64,000 nucleotides of DNA, from contig OY821521.1 of assembly GCA_963682025.1 (NCBI GenBank), positions 99,377,354-99,441,353 on the forward strand, given 5' to 3'. Positions 10,036-19,573 of this stretch are shown here, piece by piece. Origin of the DNA: Cordilura impudica. Lineage: Eukaryota; Arthropoda; Insecta; Diptera; Scathophagidae. Position 1 is the first letter of the stretch. Every line of letters begins with the position of its first letter. The notes under the pieces are model-generated. The model did no database searches. It had not been told where the DNA came from and saw only the letters and a program-made list of their open reading frames with translations. Position numbers and translations under genes: made by a program.

Positions 10036-10505
10036 TCTTATATATTAAAAGAATTTATGAAAACTAAAGTCAGTCCGTCCGTCTGGCCGTTCTATCCGAT
10101 TTCCTTCATTTTTTTAAAATGAAAGGTATTTAGACACAGATTAGTATGTCATCAAGCATTGGAATTTACTCAACTCCCACCTTACTCAAGTTATACTTTT
10201 TTCAAAATTTTTTCAATATTTTCCTTCACTCAAGCCTCTATAACTAGAGTTCTAATTAACTTAGGCTGTTGACATAAGTCACACTCAGAACACTGAGTGG
10301 ATCAAGCTCTTTCTTTTGAGCTATTAACTGCTTAAATTCGTTGGGTTTGGGGAAAGTTATGCGTGGACAATCAACTTTACTTTTACTATAAGTTAACTTC
10401 TCTTAGCATATGTTGGCATTACTGTACGTTAACTTCTCTTGGCAAATTTTGGTATTATATTATAAAAATATAATATAATGCTGTGGAGCAGCAGGGGTCC
10501 TCTAG
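10036..10505 (+). mobile_element. Non-autonomous Helitron inserted in a simple repeat
   Basis: The element starts TCTTATATATTAAAAG after an A and ends CTAG before a T. A TGCTG/CAGCA hairpin (10479-10492) lies about nine bases before the end. The interior has CAGTCCGTCCGTCTGG. Because it sits in an otherwise continuous A-rich repeat, both boundaries are unusually clear. It is 470 bp long with no coding sequence. Confidence 0.8.
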
Positions 10506-10620
10506 TAATAAATTAAAAAAGAAAAATAAAAAAATAAAATTAAAAATAAAAAAAAAAAGTTAAAAAGGAAAAATTAAAAAGGAAAAATAACAAATGAGAA
10601 ATGAAAAATAAAAATGATAT
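10506..10620 (+). repeat. A-rich simple repeat, right part
   Basis: Continuation of the tract at 9715-10035 beyond the Helitron, with the same AAAAATAAA/AAAAGGAAAA words. Confidence 0.8.
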
Positions 10621-10756
10621 GCCCAACTAGTGAATATAAAAATATTCTCTATTCTATTCTATAGTTCGTAGTCAACATTAGATACGTACATATACATATA
10701 TATATATGGATCGGAATGCCTGTCGTATTCCGAAGAAGCTTCGACTTTCAATTTTC

Positions 10757-11100
10757 TCAAAGTTGCTGCTCTTTTGATTGCTGGTTTATTTCCTGTTGGT
10801 GGTGCGATAATGCAGTTTCTTTAGATGTATGTGCCAATTTATGGTATTTCTGAAGACCTCGTTTTTGATATCTCTTCTTGTTGCCGATCATGTGTGTTAT
10901 TTCATTCTTTGAACGAAACACTTCAATATTGCCACTATAGTCGCCCTTAAATAAATATGTGTTGCAACTGTTATGCGTACAATATGCGTACCCTTTGAAG
11001 GAAGCTTTAATAATTCGCATATCCTTAAAGTTGATTGTACAAGCTGTATTAACAGTTTTATAAGCAACCCGACAAACATCCTGCAGCAGCTTTTTGTGGT
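10757..11100 (-). pseudogene. Decayed transposon-type protein fragment
   Basis: The minus-strand codons give LLQDVCRVAYKTVNTACTIN, then FKDMRIIKASFKGYAYCTHN and SCNTYLFKGDYSGNIEVFRS, then a basic, Gln-rich end (residues of the open frame at 10757-11020). Upstream codons to about 11420 contain further protein-like stretches broken by stops. The C-x(4)-C pair (CTHNSC) and surrounding hydrophobic pattern suggest a small zinc-binding region. I do not recognise the family. It may belong to the same element as 8304-9015, which lies on the same strand downstream of it, with later insertions between them. Confidence 0.35.
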
Positions 11101-11439
11101 CGGATGTGGTTCAGAAAAGTTACTTCAAAACTTTGTTGTAGTGAACCTTCATCCGTTTTATTCAAACTGCTTTCATTTAAAAATTTTTTAATAAATATAC
11201 CACTTTATTCTTTAACCGAATTCTATAAGATTTGTTCAATAGGTTCAACAGTATTTTTATTTTCCGCACATTTTATACGATTCTCAGGGCTTGTTTTAAT
11301 TTTTTCAAAATTTTCATCCCTAACCTTTTTTTTTCACTATCTTCAACCCTATTATTATTAGTATATCCTAAACACTTACCATACTCCCCATTAACATCTC
11401 CATTGCTTCCTTCTGTATTTATAATGACCTTTAAAATTA

Positions 11440-11764
11440 TATAAAAAAAAAATATTTTAAGTTATATTTTTTTAATATTTCTTTTTTAAGAAAAGGTTCT
11501 TTTAAAAAATATGTATTTTTAAGAAAATTTACTTTTTGAAGAAATTTACTTTTTTCCAGAAAATATATTTTTTAAGAAAGGTTTTTTTAAAAGGGTAGTT
11601 TTTGATAAAGGTATTTTTTTTAAGAAAATGTACTTTTTTTAAATATTATTTTTTAATAAAATTTACTTTTATTCACAAATTTCTTTTTACGAAAATTTTT
11701 TTTTTGAAGTACTTTATTAAGATAACGTACTTTATTAAAAAAATTTACTTGATAAAGTTCAATT
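11440..11764. repeat. Degenerate TTTTAAGAAAATTTACTT repeats
   Basis: Diverged tandem copies of a 20- to 30-bp AT-rich word (TTTTAAGAAAATTTACTTTT and variants). No coding sequence. It adjoins the mitochondrial insertion. Confidence 0.5.
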
Positions 11765-12085
11765 TTATCCGATTAAACAAATTTCATTCTGATTAATAGT
11801 AGTTACAATAACTTTATTAACTTGAATTGGTGCTCGACCTGTAGAAAATCCTTACGTACGAACATTTAATCCATTAGTTATAAAGTGATGATAATTTTTT
11901 TTATTTAGTTAATGATTAGTTTCAGCTAAAGTAATTCTAAATCGAAATAACGTTATAAGAACTATAATAAATAAATATCTTAATTTATTGCACTAATCTG
12001 CCAAAATAGTAAATTATATTTAATATTAAAATAATAATTTACAAATATTACGTCCTCTCGTACTGAAATATTTTAATTGATCTAC
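11765..12085 (+). pseudogene. NUMT: nuclear copy of mitochondrial cytb-nad1-trnL-rrnL, internally deleted
   Basis: At 11781-11860 the plus strand reads in frame as cytochrome b only if TGA is Trp: ISFW, then LLTWIGARPVENPYV, then (after a deletion) NPLV and Trp-Trp before TAA. Next, on the minus strand, come an ND1-like piece containing ITLAETN (about 11913-11944), the 5' half of trnL-UAG (ACTATTTTGGCAGATTAGTG, 11991-12010) and the 3' end of 16S rRNA with the sarcin-ricin word AGTACGAGAGGACG (12051-12064). Order and strands match the insect mitogenome, but trnS2 and nearly all of nad1 are missing. It is non-functional in nuclear code. Confidence 0.85.
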
Positions 12086-13383
12086 TAATTTTTTTTTTAA
12101 ATTTAAATACGTTATCTGACACACAACAACATATGAGCCAAAGGCAGAACTTCAATCCAACATAACTTATACACACTCACTCATTACTCAACCCATTGAA
12201 GTTTTACTGTTGTCGATATTTCGATTACGTCTGCTACTTTATTTCCTTTCCTAACATGACAAATTGATACATATCATTCAAAATGATTATGGATGTTATG
12301 GATAACATTACAAACATCTTAAATTTAAAACAAATGTAGCAAACTGTCCTATATATAAACATTTAATTAACAATAAAGTAATGAACATTCATTCAGCAAT
12401 AACAGTAATAAAGACGCCGCAATATTAAAAAATATTATAATACCTTCAGTCAAAAAATCACTACCAAAAAATAATAACCTAAAACATAAAAATGTACATT
12501 GATGGTTCAACAACTTATTTGGAAAAAAAGATCGAATATCGAAAAGCTAACGGCTCAATCCAAAAACATGCCAAAAGAGCTAAAAAAAATATAGTTTTTA
12601 TGAAAATACATCCGAAATAAACCCAAACTCAAATCATTTGGCGTAATGTCAATAAACTCCATAGAAAGTAGAATACACAAAAAATTCATAGCAATAGCTA
12701 ACCTTTTTGGTAATACCTGGTATTTCCAATCAGATAATGTAAATTTTAATCAAAACTTTATAAAGAGCAATAATAGAATAAATATTTCAGTCGATTACAC
12801 TCCTCATTCTTCCGCAAAACTTTGAAATTTTGGGTCCTTACTAGGATTATGTCTCATTATTCAAATTATGTATTAGTAGTATTTGTAGTAAAATTAGTAA
12901 AACAGATTATACGGCATGTTAAAACTTAATTCCGTTCGTAAGTGGTATTGAATCCGTATTTAGCTTCTTAAAGGAAAAAATGCATAATAAAACCTATATC
13001 AATTTTCTAAGTGGAATTTATGGTACTGTTTAAAAAAATGTTCCTCTAAACTATAAGAGTTGAGTTTACTTATGGGATTCTATAAAATAGAATATTCTTG
13101 AGCCTGATTTAATTTCAAACTCAATCGAAAGTTCTTTGTATTTAAAAAATGTATAAGAATAAATCTTTACTTTAGAGGAGCCGAGAGTATACTAACTTTT
13201 TAAGCTTTTGTTTATTTTATTAATGAAATTGAAACAAATCTGAATAATCAAAAAAAAAAAAACATTAAAAAAGTATAAATAGCGAAAATTTGGAAAATAT
13301 AGTACAATTTGTTTTTTGTTGTTAATTAATAAAAAATTTTTATATTGAAATGAATGAATGGTAATATATAGTAAACTTTTAAA
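12086..13383. other. Non-coding stretch, repeat remnants
   Basis: No supportable gene was found. The phrase TTGAGCCTGATTTAATTTCA (about 13097-13120) matches the interspersed repeat at 5400-5450. The rest is AT-rich and featureless to my eye. Confidence 0.4.
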
Positions 13384-14960
13384 TTAACTTACATGTATTG
13401 CGTCATTATCATCGTTTTTGTTGGTCTGTTCTGAATGTTTTTCTAAAAACTGTAAATGCAATAACTAGTATTACTTATAATCTTTTTAAAAACTTACCCG
13501 TTTGAAGCTGGTGACAATTCTGGACCGTATTTTCTTTCTTTGTATTTGAAAACTTCTTTACATTCACATACCCTAAATGGTGGTTTAATTTTTCAATTAT
13601 TGCTTCAAACACTGCATGCGAGCTGTTTATGCTGCCAAAATCATTGGCGCCAATCAAACCCGCGCCCCATGCATCCTTGAAGATTTTTTTTATTTCAATT
13701 CTATATTTTCTGTAAAAAAAGAACACAAAAAATTAATTCAGATTATATATGTATATAAGGTTGTAGTACTTACCTTTCCATTCTTAATTTGCATTGAATT
13801 TTATGCCTGTGGAATGAGAATAATAAATTAAATAGTTAATAATAATAATTAAATAAATTATTGTTTATATAAATTATTGTTTATATAAAGCAATCTCTTT
13901 ATCTCAAAATCATCAAAAATATTTTGTTAAACAACAAATATCCTATATCGTTCATCAACAAATACACCAACCAACGTATATTAAAATGTTAAAAAACCGC
14001 ACTAATCTTTCTCCTACCCCTTCTCCTCCCTCCCAATCTATTACACTTAACTCTACCACCACCTTTACTTCTAACAAAAAATTCATCATTGCTCCCTTCC
14101 ACATATCAATTAATAAAAAATTAACAAACAACCTAAAACACATTGGTATTAATATTATTAACACAATAAACAATAAACTTAACACAATTGTAAAGAAAGG
14201 TAAAGACAAACTTCTCAAAACACGTAACCACGAAGTTATATACATACATACATATAAGATTAACTGTAATTATTGTGACAAATCTTATATTGGACAAACA
14301 TATAGAGCACTAGAGATAAGAGTTAAAGAACGTCGAAATAACATCAAACAATCTTTAGACAAATATAATGTGATTTCAAAACACATGACTAATACGGGAC
14401 ATGATATGAAATGGGATAATTGCCAAATTTTAGATAGCGATACTCATTGGAACAGAAGAAATATATCTGAGATGTTGCATATTAAGTCAACAAATAACAC
14501 ATTAAATAGACAAATTGACACTGAAAAATTAAACAAGATATACGACAGAATTCTTTATAATAAATAAAACACAATCCAAAAAATTTTTTTTCATATTCCA
14601 AGTGAACCTAACATATCTAAACATAATTTTTAAATTTATTTTTCATTTAATCACTTTTTCTTCACCAAATAATTCATTTGAATTTTTTTTTTGACATTTT
14701 AATTTTTGATAATTTAATTTAAATTTTGATTTTTTTGTTTTATTATTTTTATAATTCTGAAGAGGACTCACAAAACGTTAATTAATAAATTTAAAATATT
14801 TTTTTTGTCTGTTAAATTGGTCAAAAAACAAACTATAATTAAATAAATTTTTACATCACTTACCTTTCCTTTATTTTTTCGGTTTGAAGTTTATAACTAA
14901 TTCCACTTAATAACTGTTTTCTTCCCAGAGTTGCCCAAAACACCTTCAAATTTTTATTCA
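13384..14960 (-). CDS. Four-exon gene of unknown function (small basic protein), 5' end unresolved
   Basis: Four segments join with consensus splice sites and matching phases: A 14864-14960, B 13774-13806, C 13498-13709, D 13384-13442. A ends at GGAAAG|GTAAGT, B at GGAAAG|GTAAGT, C at AAACGG|GTAAGT, and each acceptor ends in AG. The joined frame has no stop: A gives VFWATLGRKQLLSGISYKLQ; B gives HKIQCKLRME; C gives IFKDAWGAGLIGANDFGSIN and AVFEAIIEKLNHHLGYVNVK; D is Asn/Asp-rich and ends HVS plus TAA. If D is spliced at CAT|GTAAGT the protein continues. The first in-frame ATG is in exon B (13778-13780), so exon A is either 5' untranslated or coding from an upstream exon I could not place. I recognise no domain. 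The A-B intron holds a Penelope-like insertion. Four-way phase agreement argues for a real gene; function unknown. Confidence 0.55.
13860..14834 (+). mobile_element. 5'-truncated Penelope-like retroelement with 15-bp target duplication
   Basis: The insertion is flanked by direct repeats ATAATTAAATAAATT at 13845-13859 and 14835-14849. It begins with a duplicated ATTGTTTATATAAA, then encodes the end of the reverse-transcriptase thumb (LLNNKYPISFINKYTNQRIL, about 13915-13980), a linker and a GIY-YIG endonuclease. The 3' untranslated end contains TCTGAAGAGGACTCACAAAA, resembling the CTGA.GA...AAACG word found near PLE 3' ends. Most of the reverse transcriptase is absent. It lies in the first intron of the unknown gene, on the opposite strand. 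Confidence 0.8.
13986..14567 (+). pseudogene. Penelope-like element C-terminus with GIY-YIG endonuclease domain
   Basis: The open frame of 193 codons holds the linker (residues 30-85) and endonuclease domain (about 85-190) of a Penelope-like element. Visible hallmarks are VIY at 84-86 (for GIY), YKINCNYCDKSYIGQT at 90-105 with YIG at 101-103, Arg112, and a C94-C97-H133-H139 set matching the PLE-specific CCHH zinc site. Glu162 is in the position of the catalytic Glu. The reverse transcriptase precedes it in a different frame, so the Met at 13986 is not a genuine start: a frameshift near 13985 separates the domains. In intact elements this endonuclease nicks the target for reverse transcription. 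The domain itself looks intact, but the element is dead from truncation. Confidence 0.75.
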
Positions 14961-17030
14961 CTGAACATACCCAAATACACGAAAAAATATAAATTAAAGC
15001 AGTGCAAAATCCAAATATACTCACAGAAAATGAACATATAGATTTTTAAGAAAGAAATTATATATAGGACTAGATATGTAACTATTAACGAAATTCGTTC
15101 GTGAGGGAGCTTAAATCCCTTCAGTTAATAATTAAAATTTAAAGGCCGTATTCATAATAAAATAAATAGAAGCATGTAAAAATGTATTTAATTAAAAACC
15201 TTTCTACTTACCAAAGCAGAAGGGTTGTGATATTTGTTAAAAATGTTCTAAATAATGAAAAAAAAAAAACAAACAGCCCAGAATTTGTGTGAGCTATATA
15301 GTTTTATTGGTCTGCATATTTCATTTATGTAGACTGGCTCAGAAAAATCTAAGTCGAAGGGGTAATGCTCTCTCGGCCGCGTGTCGGTATGTCCATGTAA
15401 ACCTGTATGTCATGAGTGAAATTTGGGCGATCACTATCAAAATTATTGGAAAACTGAAAACGCATGATTTTTTTTTAATTTTTAAAAAAATATAGGTGAT
15501 CCCAAAAGCACTTTTTGCTCTAGTTTTCGAGAAAAATTTTACGAATTTTTCATATAAAATTGGATTTTTGATTCGAGAAAAACGCATTTTTATGAAACTT
15601 TAATTTGAGATAATTCAAAATTAAAACCCTTTTTGCTCTATCTTGCTTAGTTATATAAAATATGGTTGAAGGCTTAAGTTGTTGAACCCGTTGAATATAT
15701 ACACGTTGAAGAACCCGAAGGAAATGAAGATTGTATGTAGATATTGTAAGGAATGTAGTTTTTAATAAGACATATACAACATAAGAAGAGTAAAAATGAT
15801 ACAAGTATTTACATTGCCTGTAATTCAAAAATATCATCTAGATATAGTTGTATCAATTATAGTTTGATCGTAACATTTCAGAACTTTTCAATTGTGTTTT
15901 TAGCAAATTAATTTCCAGTCAGCACTCATTGGCAACGTGTATAAAAACCGAAAAGAATTGCCACTTACATCAGTTAATAACGGAAATATTCTTTAACACT
16001 TATCATTTGGAACGAGCAGAAAGTAAAAAGACATAAAAAGAAAAAAAATATTATATATGTAGAATAGGAATTTTAACTTTTATTTAACATAGCAACAATT
16101 TTTCCCCCATTTTTTTATTATTTTGTCTATTTCGGTCTAGCTTTTTTTGGGAAACTAACCCATAATTTATTATATATTGTTCTACTATAATTTATCCGTC
16201 CTACTATGAAATTTTTTTTGAAAAAATCGCGCAATTTTTTCAAACAATTTTTCGTCTGCGGCGCTTTTTAGGTAATACTTTATAATACTATTTTTTATCC
16301 GTCCTATTATGAAAAAGAAAACGGTAGTAATAAAAAATATTCATATTATCATATTTTTGCATTCCAAATTTGAATTCAAAATACAGCTTACTTTTGAATT
16401 CAAATTATTTCAATCAAAACAGTAAATAACGCGGTTTGCCATATTTTTGGCACAATAAATAACAAAATATTGCCATATATACAAAAAATTCTTCCAAATA
16501 TTACTTTAAAACTCTAGATTTAAAAAAAATCTAATAATAAGTCAGTTTAATAATAGTAGAATAATTTACAAAAAAAAAGTTAGACCGAAATAAAAATTAA
16601 AAGTGTAGGTAACATCGCTAATATAGTCGGTCCTGAAAGGGTTAACAGGTCAAGATATACATCAAAATGAAGCTAGTGGACCCAGCTTTCATCTAGTTGT
16701 AAACACCAGCATTATAAAAAGCATTTTATGAGATAATGCCACTTTTTCCGGAAAAAATATGAAAAAAATACAAAAACTGAAATAGGTTCATAACGGGTTA
16801 ATGGATTTCGAATTTTGAAATACCCAAAAAAAGGCACTCAAGTCAGATTTCCAATGATCTACACATTGCTGAAATCCGATAAAAAACTAACAAAGCTATA
16901 TAGAGATCAAATCAAAACTGTCGGTCCGTAACTCCGAAAATAGGCTCGACCGAAAAAAAAAATTATTTCCCTAGAATCACCCCAAAAGCCCCTACCCACT
17001 CTAAAAAACTTGAAAAAATTGGGGTGTCGA
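14961..17030. other. Non-coding stretch with repeat phrases
   Basis: No gene was found. A possible 36-bp exon (TTTAG acceptor, GCTTTG|GTAAGT donor, about 15216-15251, minus strand) could be untranslated leader of the gene at 13384-14960, but it gives stops in the coding phases. The segment 15345-15600 (GTCGAAGGGGTAATGCTC, GGGCGATCACTATCAAAAT) looks repeat-derived. Confidence 0.35.
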
Positions 17031-17760
17031 CCGTAAACTCAACTTGTTCCAGAAAGATTCCCAGTTTATCCAGAAACGCCAAGAGCGATTTTTTGCACGG
17101 AAGACTCTTTAGATTCGCCTAAGTCTTAGCTTCAATTCGACATACCGTGCTTCATGTCACAATGTTTATTTTGTGCAAAAAGTGGGTCTGACGACAAAAA
17201 TAAAGATTCCCAGTTTGTCCAGAAACGCCAAGAGCGATTTTTTGCAGGGAAGACTTCTTAGATTCGCCTAAGTCTTAGCTTCAATTCGACATACCGTGCT
17301 CCATGTCACAGTGCTAAGTTTGTCCAAAAAGTGGGTCTGACCACAAAAATAAAGATTTCCAGTTTTTCAAGAAACGCCAGGAGCGATTTTTTGCACGGAA
17401 GGCTTTTTAGGTTCGCTTAAGTCTTAGTTTCGACATACCGTGCACCATTTTGCTGGAATTTTCCTTGGAATATTCCAGTCCCAATAAATCCCATTAAAAA
17501 CAAAAATTTAGTTTTTATAAATGTATTTATTTAAGTCTGATTTCTGTTAAAATTAGTTATCCCAAACTGGAGAATCCACTCTCATAAGTATTGGAATACA
17601 AACGGTCAAAAAATATCTTAAAAACGCTAAAAGCCAACTTTAGTCATTTTAAAATCTCAAAAACACGAAAGAGGGAAAACATACTTTTATACTTGCACAT
17701 AAAGGCAGGTACGCACATTTAACTTAAGAACATTTTTGGCTTATCTGCACAATAAACTCA
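17030..17760 (-). mobile_element. Minisatellite-bearing element, inverted copy
   Basis: This is the reverse complement of the element at 7170-8250. Three units contain GACATACCGTGC words (near 17138, 17288 and 17432), followed by TTCCTTGGAATATTCCAGTC, GTTATCCCAAACTGG and the CACATTTAACTTAAGAAC arm. The two copies lie about 9-10 kb apart in opposite orientation. Confidence 0.6.
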
Positions 17761-17779
17761 TGCAAAAGTTGGATGTGCA

Positions 17780-18290
17780 GCTATGTCAAAACTATTGTAT
17801 AATGAAAAATACCGGCAAATTTGAGAAGAAACTATACCAGTTAAAAATAATACCCACCTGCATCCCATAGGAAAAATTGAGAAGACTTCAGGATGAATTT
17901 AAAATACAACTTGGCCTAATTATCGATAAACCTCTTTGTGGCTATGGAAGTTCCAATGATGCTAATTCAAGAATTTCTTTGAAGATTCTGAATCTACTTC
18001 TTTGATTAGAGGTATTGATAAACACGCTGTTTAAAGTTATACTAACTGTCAAATGAACGCTAAAATAACACCAACTGTACACAGAGTATTAACTCATGGG
18101 AAAGAATAATAAGCATCCTGCCTTTAGGAGAACTCACTGGAGACAACTTTAGACCTTTCAAGAAAATGTAACAAACACGGAGACAATTCCAATTTAATGG
18201 ACATTTATTGCTATTGGATATGGTTACAAAACAAAAAACTTGAAATTGAGGAAGATGATTACGAAGCTTGAAGTATAAAAAATCTGATAT
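17780..18290 (+). pseudogene. Decayed transposon-associated protein
   Basis: In shifting plus-strand frames I read KLRRLQDEFKIQLGLIIDKP, LCGYGSSNDANS, then ITPTVHRVLTHGKE and a LLGELTGDNFRPF segment, interrupted by several stops and frameshifts. The order 'F....GL..DKP..G.G.SNDAN' followed by 'PTVH..L.HG..I' is one I recall from multi-copy uncharacterised insect proteins, but I cannot tie it to a defined transposase. It is non-functional. Confidence 0.45.
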
Positions 18291-19559
18291 TTCAGATTGT
18301 TTTCATGGCATCATTTTTCCTCGTCGTTTTTTATGTTCTATACGGTAACGAACCCGGTTATAACGAACAATTTCACCGGTCCCTATGATACGATTTTAAT
18401 TAACATTTGCAAGTCCCTTTATTTAATATCTATCTCAATAATTTGGTTACTACGAGCACTTTTAAAAATTTTAAATATTTTTTTTTTTTTAAATTCTAAA
18501 AAAAAAACAGTGTTCGTACTTCTAGGAAAATTTTTTTTTACCACCGATTACCTGGCGGGCCCGCTGATTTCGTTATAAACGTATTTGACTCTATTAAGTG
18601 TTAAGAACATTAAATGTTTGATTTTTCCTTTCACACCTGTCTAGTTAGTGTCGGTGATTCAAAAATTTCAATACGACTGCTCTGCATCATGTGTATAATT
18701 GCTAACTCCCCATATAAATAAGATACAAGCAAAAATATAGTTTTATTTGATTTTTCAATATGTTTATATTTACTTAAAATTTATAAGTCATAATTGTAGG
18801 TAATATATTAAGGAATATATGAGTGCAAATAACAAAAAGTACACAAATGACGCAATGAAATATAAGGATTAGAGGTACCTTTTTTATTGATGATGTTGAA
18901 ACTAATCTATAAATAATTAATCCTCTTATCCTTGAAACATTTTCCAAAATATTTATGAATGGGAAGGAGTTATGATCCTGTTGCAATATTTACAATATTT
19001 TGTTTTAAATAATTAATTTGGAATGTGGCAGATTTGTTTTAATAAATAATTTTAATTCATTATTTTAGTTTTCAAAATGTACACTCCATTTAATTTGTCA
19101 TCTATCTAACTATCCATACATACATTGGTTAGGTTAATACTTGCGATCAAATTATAAAGCAACAAAATCATATAGAAATATAAACACATACATATGTAGA
19201 CTAAATTATACTTTAAATAATTACATAGTTAATATATTTCAAGAATTTTTGATTTTTTTTTTTTTATATAATTAATTTTTTGTTACGAAATACGTATCTT
19301 TGAAATATGTGTTTATATATGTAAACTAATCGTACATGACCAATATAATTTATTTTATAGTTTCACAAACGTTTTATTTCTTATATTTTTATTTTGTTAC
19401 GTTTCAAAAGTTATATTTTAAAACGTGGGTGAAATTATTTCACAGACAATTTAAACTTAAAGTGATTTCATCGATTTGTTGTTAAAACCTAAAGACGCAT
19501 CCACTCATACGGATAAGACAGTACAGCCCATACAATAGGCTACAGTTAGTGACAAAAAC

Positions 19560-19573
19560 CTAAACGGAGTCAT
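19560..19573 (-). CDS. UBE2W: UBE2W exon 4: terminal D-D-S-V and stop
   Basis: After an 83-bp intron (acceptor TTTTTAATAG) the exon supplies AT GAC TCC GTT TAG. With the G left by exon 3 this completes HDDSV. The WWYHDD ending is the family signature. Confidence 0.85.

Noticed and set aside
15216..15251. Possible upstream exon of the gene at 13384-14960
   Set aside because: The splice signals are good, but every phase that joins exon A gives an immediate stop. At most it is untranslated leader.
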